Source: Streptomyces fodineus
Lineage (GTDB): Bacteria > Actinomycetota > Actinomycetes > Streptomycetales > Streptomycetaceae
Direction of reading: 5' to 3'
Length of the DNA stretch: 64,000 nt
Assembly (NCBI RefSeq): GCF_001735805.1
Contig: NZ_CP017248.1
Span: 5,146,001-5,210,000 of the forward strand
The stretch's first letter is position 1, and every line of letters begins with the position of its first letter. Made by a program: the position numbers and the translations under genes. Under the pieces are notes generated by a model. That model did not search any database and was not told where the DNA came from. It saw only the letters and a list, made by a program, of their open reading frames with translations. Below, one piece after another: positions 43,421 to 51,284 of the stretch.

Positions 43421-44290
43421 CTATGCGTCGATGCGATTCGCCGAGCGCAGCCGCTGGAAGCTGCGGGCGAGGAGCCGGGAGACATGCATCTGGGAGACGC
43501 CGAGTTCCGCGCTGATCTGAGACTGGGTGAGATTGCTGTAGTAGCGCAGGAGAAGGATTCTCTGTTCGCGTTCGGGGAGTTGGACGAGCAGATGCCGGAT
43601 CAGGTCGCGGTGCTCCACGCCGTCCAGGGCCGGGTCCTCGTAGCCGATGCGGTCCAGCAGGCCGGGCAGTCCGTCGCCCTCCTGCGCGGCCTCCAGTGAG
43701 GTGGCGTGGTACGACCGTCCCGCCTCGATGCAGCTGAGCACCTCCTCCTCGCTGATCCGCAGCCGTTCGGCGATCTCGGTGGTGGACGGGGAACGGCCGT
43801 AGAGCGTGGTCAGGTCCTCGGTCGCGCTGTTGACCTGCACCCACAGCTCGTGCAGCCGGCGCGGTACGTGGACCGTGCGGACGTTGTCCCGGAAGTACCG
43901 TTTGATCTCGCCGACCACGGTCGGCATCGCGAAGGTCGGGAACTGCACGCCCCGCTCCGGGTCGAACCGGTCGATGGCGTTGATCAGGCCGATGGTGCCG
44001 ACCTGGACCACGTCCTCCATCGGCTCGTTGCGGGAGCGGAAGCGGGCGGCCGCGTAGCGTACGAGCGGGAGGTTCGCCTCGATCAGCGCCCCGCGCACCC
44101 GGTTGTGCTCCGGGGTGCCCGGCGTCAGCTGCTGCAGCTCTCCGAAGAGCACCTGGGTGAGGGCTCGGGTGTCGGCGCCGCGCCGCTTCTCGGGGGGCGC
44201 GGGAGCGGGTGCGGGGGCAGGAGCCGCCGCCTCGTCCTGGGGCGGCGCAGTACTGGCCGACACGGTCAACGCCACCTCTTCATCGGTCAA
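43421..44290 (-). CDS. sigF: Sporulation sigma factor SigF
   Basis: The 289-residue protein has a Pro/Ala-rich start. It is then nearly continuous with what I recall of Streptomyces SigF: TRALTQVLFGELQQLTPGTP, RYAAARFRSRNEPMEDVVQV, VRTVHVPRRLHELWVQVNSA, SYHATSLEAAQEGDGLPGLL and SQISAELGVSQMHVSRLLAR. SigF acts late in spore maturation. It is separate from sigN by 335 bp and from the upstream gene by a terminator, so it has its own promoter. Confidence 0.92.
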   Translation of the reverse strand: MTDEEVALTVSASTAPPQDEAAAPAPAPAPAPPEKRRGADTRALTQVLFGELQQLTPGTPEHNRVRGALIEANLPLVRYAAARFRSRNEPMEDVVQVGTIGLINAIDRFDPERGVQFPTFAMPTVVGEIKRYFRDNVRTVHVPRRLHELWVQVNSATEDLTTLYGRSPSTTEIAERLRISEEEVLSCIEAGRSYHATSLEAAQEGDGLPGLLDRIGYEDPALDGVEHRDLIRHLLVQLPEREQRILLLRYYSNLTQSQISAELGVSQMHVSRLLARSFQRLRSANRIDA

Positions 44291-44414
44291 TCATCCGTCA
44301 AAAGTGGTCATAGCATCACAAGAGATGTGCACTGTGTGCAAGCACCCCATAACGCCGTGTTGTGTTCAAATTCTGACAAGTTGGGGCAGTGGATTGGGGT
44401 GTAAGACGCACGAA

Positions 44415-44441
44415 AGCCCCCCGCCGTTCCGGTGGAGGGCT
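44415..44441 (-). terminator. Terminator downstream of the Dabb gene
   Basis: An imperfect stem of about 11 bp (44415-44426 with 44431-44441) around a short loop is followed on the minus strand by TTTCGTG. It lies between the Dabb stop and the sigF start. Confidence 0.6.
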
Positions 44442-44467
44442 GTGTTCTGAAAAGGGGGAAACGGCAC

Positions 44468-44761
44468 TCAGAATTCGTAGTCCGCAATCACCCATGTGGC
44501 GAACTCGCGCCACAGCGCGACACCCGCCTGATGGGCCGGGTGCTCCAGATAGCGCTTGAGGGCGTCGGTGTCCTCGACCGCCGAGTTGATCGCGAAGTCG
44601 TAGGCGATCGGCCGGTCGCTGATGTTCCAGGCGCACTCCCAGAAGCACAGCTCCTCGATCTGGCCGCCGAGGGCCTTGAAGGCCTCCACGCCCGCCACGA
44701 CCCGCGGATCGTCGCGTTCGACGCCCTCGTTGAGCTTGAAGAGGACCAGGTGGCGGATCAT
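44468..44761 (-). CDS. Dabb-family (stress-responsive A/B barrel) protein
   Basis: The 97-residue protein opens MIRHLVLFKLNEGVE and ends with HPAHQAGVALWREFATWVIA and DYEF, the hallmark of Dabb dimeric barrel proteins. The catalytic role of bacterial members is usually unknown. It starts 10 bp after the stop of a small membrane gene, suggesting a two-gene operon. Confidence 0.88.
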   Translation of the reverse strand: MIRHLVLFKLNEGVERDDPRVVAGVEAFKALGGQIEELCFWECAWNISDRPIAYDFAINSAVEDTDALKRYLEHPAHQAGVALWREFATWVIADYEF

Positions 44762-44771
44762 GGGATGTACC

Positions 44772-44951
44772 TCAGCTCTTTCCTCCGTTGGCGACCCAGG
44801 TCATGAAGTCGCCCACGGCCTTGGCCGCGTCCGATATGCCCTCGAAGACTATCTGGACGTAGTGGGCGGCCTTGGGCGGGTCCGTGATGATCACGTACAG
44901 CGCGAAGACCACGAGTACGTATACGGCGATCTTCTTGGCGTTCACCGCCAC
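44772..44951 (-). CDS. Small membrane protein with GTG start (59 aa)
   Basis: A GGAGG site lies 5 bases before the GTG at 44951. The product begins MAVNAKKIAVYVLVVFALYV, with one membrane span, then an amphipathic helix (VQIVFEGISDAAKAVGDFMT) and ends WVANGGKS. It is 10 bp upstream of the Dabb gene on the same strand. The layout recalls a conserved Streptomyces small protein in this neighbourhood. No function is known to me. Confidence 0.75.
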   Translation of the reverse strand: MAVNAKKIAVYVLVVFALYVIITDPPKAAHYVQIVFEGISDAAKAVGDFMTWVANGGKS

Positions 44952-45024
44952 CGCGGCCTCCCCTGTGCGTGCGCCTTGCGGGTCCCCTGTGGTCCCGGCT
45001 GCCGGCGGCGAGTGTAACCTTCAC

Positions 45025-45039
45025 GTCCCTTTTAGGGAC
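45025..45039. promoter_or_regulatory. Inverted repeat upstream of the small membrane gene
   Basis: GTCCCTTTTAGGGAC is a perfect 6-bp inverted repeat with a TTT centre, 74 bp upstream of the GTG start. Apart from this and the tRNA terminator, the gap 44952-45239 shows nothing. Confidence 0.4.
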
Positions 45040-45239
45040 CAACGGCCCGCCGCCCGGGGACCTTTGCCGGGCCCCTGCGGGCGCCGCGCGGCGCAGGATG
45101 GAGAGCGAGCCCGGCGGGCCCGGCAGGAATCCGCGGGGCGGGGACGGACCCCGACTGCGGGGTGCGTGCCGCGGCATCCCCGCGTAGGCGGCGCGCACTT
45201 GAGGGTCCGTTCCCCGTGCGTCCCCTCCTCAGGACGTGC

Positions 45240-45269
45240 GAAGGGCCCCGTCTTTAGACGGGGCCCTTC
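45240..45269 (-). terminator. Terminator after tRNA-Ser(CGA)
   Basis: A perfect 13-bp stem (45240-45252 with 45257-45269) with loop TTTA lies 6 bases beyond the tRNA 3' end. Confidence 0.85.
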
Positions 45270-45275
45270 TTCGAG

Positions 45276-45360
45276 CGGTAGCGGAGGGATTTGAACCCTC
45301 GGTGACTTGCGCCACACTCGCTTTCGAGGCGAGCTCCTTCGGCCGCTCGGACACGCTACC
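45276..45360 (-). tRNA. tRNA-Ser(CGA)
   Basis: Read on the minus strand, acceptor arms GGTAGCG and CGCTACC pair. The anticodon stem CTCGC/GCGAG holds anticodon CGA (45326-45324). The variable arm is long and the T-loop is TTCAAAT. CCA is not encoded. Confidence 0.97.
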
Positions 45361-45427
45361 GAGGGAGACCTTACAGCACAGGGGGGCGTGGTTCGAAATC
45401 GGAATTCGGAGGTCCTGGACCGCCCCG

Positions 45428-45859
45428 TCACCGGTTCCGGAAAAACTCGGTGAGGAGGCGGGCGCACTCCGCCGGGAGAACGCCCTCGACGACCTCCGGG
45501 CGGTGATTGAGCCGCCGGTCGCGTATCACGTCCCACAGCGAGCCCGCCGCGCCCGCCTTCTCGTCCCGGGCGCCGTAGACGACCCGGTCGATACGGGACT
45601 GGACGATCGCGCCCGCGCACATCGTGCACGGCTCCAGGGTGACCACCAGCGTGCAGCCGGTCAGCCGCCACTCCCCGAGCAGGGCGGCGGCCCGCCGGAT
45701 CGCGAGGACCTCGGCGTGGGCCGTGGGATCGCCGGTGGCCTCGCGCTCGTTGTGCCCGACGGCGAGCACCGTCGTACCGTCCGGGGACAGCACGACGGCG
45801 CCGACGGGGACGTCCCCGCCCGGGACGGCCCGTTCGGCCTCGGCCAGGGCGAGCCGCAT
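45428..45859 (-). CDS. tadA: tRNA-specific adenosine deaminase TadA
   Basis: The 143-residue protein has the zinc-deaminase motifs HAEVLAIRRA (catalytic Glu) and EPCTMCAGAIVQSRIDRVVY, plus the C-terminal RDRRLNHRPEVVEGVLPAEC typical of TadA. It converts wobble A34 to inosine in tRNA-Arg(ACG), a substrate that is itself encoded at 16627-16699. I chose the ATG at 45859 because no earlier start follows the upstream stop. Confidence 0.92.
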   Translation of the reverse strand: MRLALAEAERAVPGGDVPVGAVVLSPDGTTVLAVGHNEREATGDPTAHAEVLAIRRAAALLGEWRLTGCTLVVTLEPCTMCAGAIVQSRIDRVVYGARDEKAGAAGSLWDVIRDRRLNHRPEVVEGVLPAECARLLTEFFRNR

Positions 45860-45915
45860 CGCGGCCCGCCAGCGATCGCGTACCGGGTCGGGTGCGGCTG
45901 CCGTGTTCTCGACGG

Positions 45916-46452
45916 TCAGCGGACGGTCTCCAGCACCTCCGAGGCGCCCAGGGCCTCGGCGATCGAGCTCAGCGCCTCGTCGGCGTCCAGGGCGCGCAGC
46001 TCCTTCTCGCTGATGCCCAGGTCGTCGAGGATCTGGCTGTCGCCGACCGGGCTGTGCGGGACCGCGTCGGCGGCGGAGCCCTCCTCGGCTGCCTCGTCGG
46101 ACTCGGACTCGCCGTCCTCGGTGCCGTCGAGGTCCAGGGAGTCCAGGTCGTCGACATCGTCGGCGCCCGGCTCCCGGCCGAGCAGCTCGTCGGTGAGCAG
46201 CAGCTCGCCGTACGCGCTGCGCTGGGCGGCGGCCGCGTCCGAGACGTAGATGCGAGGATCCTCCTCGCCGTCCACGCGGACGACACCGAACCAGGATTCC
46301 TCCTGCTCGATCAGCACGAGCACCGTGTCCTCGTCGGGAGAGGCTTCCCGGGCCAGGTCGGCCAGATCCGACAGGGTCTCCACATCGTCGAGCTCCGTGT
46401 CGCTCGCTTCCCACCCGTCTTCGGTGCGCGCGAGCAGTGCGGCGAAGTACAC
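45916..46452 (-). CDS. Putative tRNA adenosine deaminase-associated protein
   Basis: The GTG at 46452 has a GGGAGAG site; the product is 178 residues. It starts VYFAALLARTEDGWEASDTE, has a region of strand-helix character with FGVVRVDGEEDPRIYVSDAA, then a very acidic stretch (DDVDDLDSLDLDGTEDGESE) and a C-terminal DLGISEKELRALDADEALSS. Proteins of this type are annotated from their constant position beside tadA; the role is unproven. The gap to tadA is 56 bp on the same strand. Confidence 0.85.
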   Translation of the reverse strand: MYFAALLARTEDGWEASDTELDDVETLSDLADLAREASPDEDTVLVLIEQEESWFGVVRVDGEEDPRIYVSDAAAAQRSAYGELLLTDELLGREPGADDVDDLDSLDLDGTEDGESESDEAAEEGSAADAVPHSPVGDSQILDDLGISEKELRALDADEALSSIAEALGASEVLETVR

Positions 46453-46766
46453 CGTGACTCTCCCACTGGTCTTAGGCGTGCCGGTTGGGGGTCCCCCCGG
46501 CGGAGGTACGTGGGCGGAGAGAGCCTGGGCTCCGAGCCCCACCCACTCGGAATCGTGGCAGAAACATGGCTGTCAGGGGACGTCTTCGGCTCCCTGTGTC
46601 TTGCGCGTTCGTTGCCGCCACCTGCGGATCGTACGCGGCTTTGCCAAGCACTCACGCACGCCCACCTCGCAAACCACGGTGCGGGCGTGGATCTTCCTCG
46701 GCCGGAGCTTTCTCGCAGAACTTCTTACCGGGCCTTGCTCAGAAGCGTTTCCCTCTCTCGGACGGC
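46453..46766. other. 314-bp intergenic gap, no feature recognised
   Basis: The stretch separates two minus-strand genes and should hold the promoter of the deaminase-associated gene. I see no convincing open frame, tRNA or strong hairpin in it. Confidence 0.5.
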
Positions 46767-47009
46767 CTACCAGCGAAACGTCCGCATGCGCATCTCTTGG
46801 CGCAGCCGGGCGGCCTTGGCGCGTCGCGGCTGGACCCGGGCACGAAGCTCACGTGCCTCGGCGAGGTCACGCAGGAACCGGGCGCGCCGCCGCCGGCGCT
46901 CGGCGTCCGTCTCGGGTGCGCCGGCACCGCGTGTCGCGGGCTCGGCCGCCCCCTCGGCGTCCTCGGTGTCCCCGGGCGTGTCCTCAGGAAGGTCAGGCAG
47001 GTCAGGCAC
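46767..47009 (-). CDS. Small charged helical protein (80 aa)
   Basis: The product has an acidic N-terminal half (MPDLPDLPEDTPGDTEDAEG) and a strongly basic helical C-terminal half (ERRRRRARFLRDLAEARELR and RRAKAARLRQEMRMRTFRW). This layout is familiar from Streptomyces small hypotheticals adjacent to upp. It is divergent from upp with a 95-bp gap. Confidence 0.7.
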   Translation of the reverse strand: MPDLPDLPEDTPGDTEDAEGAAEPATRGAGAPETDAERRRRRARFLRDLAEARELRARVQPRRAKAARLRQEMRMRTFRW

Positions 47010-47104
47010 GTCACACCACCCCAGTTCCTCCCTCCCACTTTCCCTCGGACGGGCGCTTGGACGCCAGCATCTGCGGGGTCCCGGGCGCAGGTACCTTTAT
47101 GGGC

Positions 47105-47740
47105 ATGCGTCTCCACGTCGTCGACCACCCCCTGGTCGCCCACAAGCTCACCACGCTGCGCGACCAGCGCACCGACTCCGCGACCTTCCGCCGGCTCGCC
47201 GACGAACTGGTCACCCTGCTCGCCTACGAGGCCACGCGGGACGTGCGCACCGAGGCCGTCGACATCCAGACCCCGGTCGCCCGGACCACCGGCGTCAAGC
47301 TCGCCCGTCCGCGCCCGCTGGTCGTGCCGATCCTGCGCGCGGGCCTCGGCATGCTGGACGGCATGGTCCGGCTGCTGCCGACCGCCGAGGTCGGCTTCCT
47401 GGGCATGATCCGCAACGAGGAGACGCTGCAGGCCTCGACCTATGCCTCGCGCATGCCGGAGGACCTCTCGGGCCGCCAGGTGTACGTCCTGGACCCGATG
47501 CTGGCCACGGGCGGCACGCTGGTCGCGGCGATCCAGGAACTGATCAAGCGGGGCGCGGACGACGTGACCGCGGTGGTTCTGCTCGCCGCTCCCGAGGGCG
47601 TGGAGTTGATGGAGCGGGAGCTGGCGGGGACGCCGGTCACCGTCGTCACGGCGGCCGTGGACGACCACCTCAACGAGCACGGGTACATCGTGCCGGGGCT
47701 CGGGGACGCGGGGGATCGGCTCTACGGAGCGGCTGAATAG
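47105..47740 (+). CDS. upp: Uracil phosphoribosyltransferase
   Basis: The 211-residue protein has MRLHVVDHPLVAHKLTTLRD at the start, the VPILRAGLGMLDGM segment, the PRPP loop VYVLDPMLATGGTLVAAIQE and the C-terminal uracil-binding GYIVPGLGDAGDRLYG. It makes UMP from uracil and PRPP. Two in-frame ATGs lie 6 bp apart (47099 and 47105), right after a possible -10 box, so the mRNA may be nearly leaderless. Confidence 0.96.
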   Translation: MRLHVVDHPLVAHKLTTLRDQRTDSATFRRLADELVTLLAYEATRDVRTEAVDIQTPVARTTGVKLARPRPLVVPILRAGLGMLDGMVRLLPTAEVGFLGMIRNEETLQASTYASRMPEDLSGRQVYVLDPMLATGGTLVAAIQELIKRGADDVTAVVLLAAPEGVELMERELAGTPVTVVTAAVDDHLNEHGYIVPGLGDAGDRLYGAAE

Positions 47741-47821
47741 CGTCTGCCGGTCGTCCGGCGACCGCGGGTGGTCGTGGTTTCCCGCGCCCACGCGTCCGCC
47801 AGCCGCATACCGGTACGGCCC

Positions 47822-47841
47822 GGCGCCCCTTGCGGGGCGCC
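47822..47841. terminator. Terminator between upp and LytR_C gene
   Basis: GGCGCCCC (47822-47829) and GGGGCGCC (47834-47841) enclose TTGC between the convergent stops. Confidence 0.7.
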
Positions 47842-47843
47842 TG

Positions 47844-48473
47844 TCAGCAGCTCTTCTTCGCAGGTGCCGTCGGGGCGGCCCCGGTCAGCTTGGTCAGGGC
47901 CTGCTCCGCGGCCGTCGGGTCGGCCAGGCCCTTGAACGCGTCCCCGAGGACGAGGTCGAGGTCGCTGCCCTTACGGCCGTCCGTGCGGCGCCCGGCGTCG
48001 GCCAGCTGGGTGCCCAGCACCGGCAGTGAGGTGTTCAGCGCGGAGGCCGGGCCGAGGAGTATCCCGGCGCCCTTCACCTTCTTGTCGAACTGCCCGCTCG
48101 CGTTGCCCACGTTGCCGATCTTGAAGCCGCGCTTCTTGAGGGCGTCCGCGGTGTCCTTGGCGAGCCCGGTGCGCGCGGTGGCGTTGTAGACGTTGACGGT
48201 GATCTCGTCGGGCTTCGGCAGGGTCCTGACCTGGGCCGCCGGTGAGGCCTTGGTCCGGCAGCGGACCTCGGCCCCGGCCACCGTGCCCTTCTTGCCGCCG
48301 GTGAAGACGTCGATGAGCTGCAGAGAGCCCCAGCCGATGAGGCCGAGCGCGCAGACGGACGCCACCACGGCGGCCACGAGCCTGGCGCGTCGGCGCGGCG
48401 GACGCATCCGAGGGTATTTGTCCCCCGTGATCCGGTACTGGCCGCCCATGCCGGGGGGAGTCAGCATGCTCAT
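47844..48473 (-). CDS. LytR C-terminal-domain membrane protein
   Basis: The 209-residue protein has one N-terminal membrane span (LVAAVVASVCALGLIGWGSL) and an extracytoplasmic LytR_C-type domain (PDEITVNVYNATARTGLAKD, TADALKKRGFKIGNVGNA). It lacks the LCP catalytic domain, so it is not a wall-polymer ligase by itself. A structural or binding role in the envelope is plausible. Confidence 0.88.
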   Translation of the reverse strand: MSMLTPPGMGGQYRITGDKYPRMRPPRRRARLVAAVVASVCALGLIGWGSLQLIDVFTGGKKGTVAGAEVRCRTKASPAAQVRTLPKPDEITVNVYNATARTGLAKDTADALKKRGFKIGNVGNASGQFDKKVKGAGILLGPASALNTSLPVLGTQLADAGRRTDGRKGSDLDLVLGDAFKGLADPTAAEQALTKLTGAAPTAPAKKSC

Positions 48474-48578
48474 GGGCGCAGCGTAGTGCGCCCGAGCGGC
48501 GCTGCCTATTAGATGATCAGTCGATGCCGCTCAGCGGAACCCGAAAGGGTCAAGGGCGAAAAGTCGTGTCGCGCCGGG

Positions 48579-48875
48579 TCAGTCGAGTTCGAGCACGCGT
48601 GCGTGCAGCACCTGGCGCTGCTGGAGGGCGGCGCGGACCGCGCGGTGCAGCCCGTCCTCCAGATAGAGGTCGCCCTGCCACTTCACGACGTGTGCGAAGA
48701 GGTCGCCGTAGAACGTCGAGTCCTCCGCCAGCAGGGTCTCGAGATCGAGCTGCTGCTTGGTGGTCACGAGCTGATCGAGGCGGACCGGGCGCGGCGCGAC
48801 GTCCGCCCACTGCCGGGTGCTTTCCCGGCCGTGGTCGGGGTACGGCCGGCCGTTTCCGATGCGCTTGAAGATCAC
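48579..48875 (-). CDS. Conserved ParB-like-fold small protein
   Basis: The 98-residue protein reads like a conserved actinobacterial hypothetical with a ParB/sulfiredoxin-like layout: RPVRLDQLVTTKQQLDLETL, FAHVVKWQGDLYLEDGLHRA and VRAALQQRQVLHARVLEL. The DGLHRAVRAAL phrase resembles the DGNHR motif of ParB-like nucleases. It stands alone with no partner that would make it a toxin-antitoxin pair. Confidence 0.75.
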   Translation of the reverse strand: MIFKRIGNGRPYPDHGRESTRQWADVAPRPVRLDQLVTTKQQLDLETLLAEDSTFYGDLFAHVVKWQGDLYLEDGLHRAVRAALQQRQVLHARVLELD

Positions 48876-49146
48876 ACGGAAAGCCTACCGGTCAAGACGT
48901 TCCGGGCGCAGCCATGGCGGCGGAGTGTGCCGCTTGAAAAGATGCCGCAAAAGGGTCATTTACGTCGCTATGGGGAGCGTGGGGCCGAATGAGCGACCGC
49001 CGGACGGCGGCGGAATCCGCCCCGGCACTCCCCGGCGAGTCCCTGCTCCGTTCGGGCGGTGCCCGGCTCGGGCAGGAGATCACCCGCTCCCTCTTCGGCA
49101 CGGCGCGGCGGGGCGGTGGGCCGCCCCGCCGGTACCGGTTCGGCGG

Positions 49147-49275
49147 TCAGTGTTCCTCGGGCCGCCGCCGCGGTTCCTCCTTCCGGTCCGGCTTCTGCTC
49201 CGGCCTGGATGCCGTCGTACGACGGGCCTCCGCGCGCACCAGGGCGCGCAGGACGGCATAGGGATCCATGGGCAT
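49147..49275 (-). CDS. Small basic hypothetical protein (42 aa)
   Basis: An AAGGAG site precedes the ATG at 49275 by about 10 bases. The peptide MPMDPYAVLRALVRAEARRT has a helical start and a charged Lys/Arg/Glu tail. No family is recognised. Confidence 0.45.
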   Translation of the reverse strand: MPMDPYAVLRALVRAEARRTTASRPEQKPDRKEEPRRRPEEH

Positions 49276-49328
49276 GGCTGTGCTGCTCCTTGCGTCTGAC
49301 TGACCGTTCGCGGGGGCGGGCGGGTCTG

Positions 49329-49676
49329 TCAGCAGCGCAGGACCACCGTGCGCGGCAGGGACGGGGGGTACGGCGCCCGCGGCGGGGCGGAGCACGGGCG
49401 GGCCGCCGGTGCGGCGGGTGCCGGGTCGGGAAGGGGCGCGGGGCGCTCGGGCGCATCGGCCCGGTGGACGGTGCGGGCGGACGGTCGTACGAGCGTGTCG
49501 GGGACGCCGGGGGCGTCGGGAGTGTCGGGGGCGTCGTGCTCGAAGGCCTCGGCGGACGCGCCCGGCGCGGGGGCCGTATGGGCCTGCACATGGGCGGCGG
49601 GCACCCACAGCGCGAGGAGCAGCACGAGCACCCGCAGCCAGGTACGGCTGCGGGTGTGGCTCGCGGTCCTGCTCAC
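49329..49676 (-). CDS. Short exported hypothetical protein
   Basis: The 115-residue product has a signal-like N-terminus (RTWLRVLVLLLALWVPAAHV) ending near AHTAPAPG and a Pro/Ala-rich, otherwise featureless mature part that ends RTVVLRC. It may be secreted or membrane-attached. The low complexity makes the call moderate. Confidence 0.5.
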   Translation of the reverse strand: MSRTASHTRSRTWLRVLVLLLALWVPAAHVQAHTAPAPGASAEAFEHDAPDTPDAPGVPDTLVRPSARTVHRADAPERPAPLPDPAPAAPAARPCSAPPRAPYPPSLPRTVVLRC

Positions 49677-49773
49677 GGCTGGTGTATCCCCGGGGTGTGC
49701 GGGGTGTGCAGCACGCCGGGGGTGAGATCCGCCCGCCCGGCGTACGAGCGGGCCGTGCGGTTGACGCCGGTGT

Positions 49774-50442
49774 TCATACCGTCCGCGGGATCGCCGTGGC
49801 CCGGCTCCGGATGCCGAAGGCGGTGGCGATCTCGGTGATGCCCACGACGACCAGCCAGATGCCGGTGACCAGGGTCAGTACGGCGACCGACCGGAACGGC
49901 GAGTCGATGAGCACGATCCCGGCGATGAAGGTGAGGACCCCGAGGAAGATCTGCCAGCCCCTTCCGGGCGTCCGGGGGTCGTGCAGGGCGGCCAGCGTCT
50001 GGGTGATTCCGCGGATCAGCCAGCCGATGCCGATCCACAGGGCGAGCAGCAGGATCGACTGCATGGGCCCGCGGAAGCAGAACAGGCCGAGCAGGATCGA
50101 CAGGGCGCCGCTGATGAAGGCCAGCACCCGCAGCGAGGTCGCCATGTGCGTGCCGAAGGCGGCGGCCAGCTGGAAGATGCCGCTGATCACGAGGTAGAGG
50201 CCGAAGAGGACGCCGGCGGCGAGCAGGGAGGCGCTGGGCCAGACGAGCACCAGGACGCCGAGGAGCAGCGAGGCGATCCCGGTGCCCAGGACCACCTGCC
50301 AGGCCGCCTTGGACAGGGCGTGCAGGGGCCCCTCGAACGGTGGCTCGGGCTCGTGCCGCACGCCCGGGGGCGGTGTCCCATGGACGTTCCGGTCGTCGTA
50401 CTCACGGTCCCAGCCGGGACCACTGTTCGGTGCCTCGGTCAT
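49774..50442 (-). CDS. HdeD-family (DUF308) membrane protein
   Basis: The 222-residue protein has a hydrophilic 45-residue N-terminus and six predicted spans arranged as helix pairs (TGIASLLLGVLVLVWPSASL, GLYLVISGIFQLAAAF, ALSILLGLFCFRGPMQSILL, GVLTFIAGIVLIDSPFRSVA), the pattern of HdeD/DUF308 proteins linked to acid stress in enterobacteria. Its role in actinobacteria is unclear. Confidence 0.85.
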   Translation of the reverse strand: MTEAPNSGPGWDREYDDRNVHGTPPPGVRHEPEPPFEGPLHALSKAAWQVVLGTGIASLLLGVLVLVWPSASLLAAGVLFGLYLVISGIFQLAAAFGTHMATSLRVLAFISGALSILLGLFCFRGPMQSILLLALWIGIGWLIRGITQTLAALHDPRTPGRGWQIFLGVLTFIAGIVLIDSPFRSVAVLTLVTGIWLVVVGITEIATAFGIRSRATAIPRTV

Positions 50443-50544
50443 GGTTCATGCTGTGGGCGGCGGGGGCGGGCGTGCCATCGGGGAGGGCTGGCCGGGTGAA
50501 GCGCCCCGGGCGGGGCCGACGGCACACCGCACGTGCCGCCACGG

Positions 50545-51147
50545 TCACCGGCCCGGCTTGCCGGAGCCCTTGGCCGCCTTGGCCGCTGCCTTCATCTCCT
50601 GCTTGTGGGCCCGCACCTTCGCCAGTGACCGAGGCCCCGTGATGTCGGCCACCGACCGGAAGGACTCGCGCTCGCCGTACGCCCCCGCGGCCTCCCGCCA
50701 GCCATCGGGCGTGACCCCGAGTTGCTTGCCGAGCAGCGCGAGGAAGATCTGTGCCTTCTGCTTGCCGAACCCGGGCAGGTCCTCAAGCCGTTTCAGCAGC
50801 TCCGAACCGGTCTGCACGCCCCGCCAAACCGCCTCCGCGTCCCCGGCGTAGTGCTCGGCGAGGTACTGGCACAGCTGCTGGATGCGCTTGGCCATCGAGC
50901 CCGGGTAGCGGTGCACGGCCGGCTTCTCGGCGAGCAGCGCGGCGAAGGCCTCCGGGTCCATCGCGGCGATATCGTGCGCGTCGAGGTCCTCGGTGCCGAG
51001 CCGGTCGGCGATGGTCCGGGGCCCCTTGAACGCCCACTCCATCGGGACCTGCTGGTCGAGCAGCATCCCGGTGAGCGCGGCGAGCGGGGACCGACCGAGC
51101 AGCGCGTCGGCGTCGCGGTCCTGGGCGAGGTGCACGGTGACGTCCAT
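50545..51147 (-). CDS. HhH-GPD-type base-excision DNA glycosylase-like protein
   Basis: From the ATG at 51147 the 200-residue protein has the HhH-GPD pattern: PLAALTGMLLDQQVPMEWAF (the Q-Q-V motif), LEDLPGFGKQKAQIFLALLG (helix-hairpin-helix) and the C-terminal PRSLAKVRAHKQEMKAAAKA. It is probably a DNA repair glycosylase. The usual catalytic Asp is not obvious, so its activity is uncertain. Confidence 0.8.
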   Translation of the reverse strand: MDVTVHLAQDRDADALLGRSPLAALTGMLLDQQVPMEWAFKGPRTIADRLGTEDLDAHDIAAMDPEAFAALLAEKPAVHRYPGSMAKRIQQLCQYLAEHYAGDAEAVWRGVQTGSELLKRLEDLPGFGKQKAQIFLALLGKQLGVTPDGWREAAGAYGERESFRSVADITGPRSLAKVRAHKQEMKAAAKAAKGSGKPGR

Positions 51148-51248
51148 GCGTCGATGGTCGCCCGCCGGCGTGTCCGTCGCAGCCGGGGGATGCCGGTCGG
51201 GGACGCCGGTCGTCGTACGTCGCGTACGATTCCTCACCAGGGAGAAAT

Positions 51249-51267
51249 TTAGGCAAGGCTAACCTAA
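51249..51267 (+). promoter_or_regulatory. Iron box (DmdR1/IdeR-type operator)
   Basis: TTAGGCAAGGCTAACCTAA matches the actinobacterial iron box TTAGGTTAGGCTAACCTAA at 17 of 19 positions and has the expected dyad (TTAGG...CCTAA). It ends 17 bp before the start of the penicillin-acylase gene, a position suited to Fe(II)-dependent repression. Confidence 0.8.
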
Positions 51268-51284
51268 GAAAAGAGGCTGCCCAG

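Noticed and set aside
48579..48875. Toxin-antitoxin antitoxin gene
   Set aside because: No second small gene is coupled to it and the sequence is closer to a ParB-like fold than to a VapB or similar antitoxin.
48989..49261. Plus-strand frame beginning MSDRRTAAESAPALPGESLL with a plausible first half
   Set aside because: It lacks a ribosome site, loses protein-like character after about 50 codons and overlaps the better-supported minus-strand small gene at 49147-49275.
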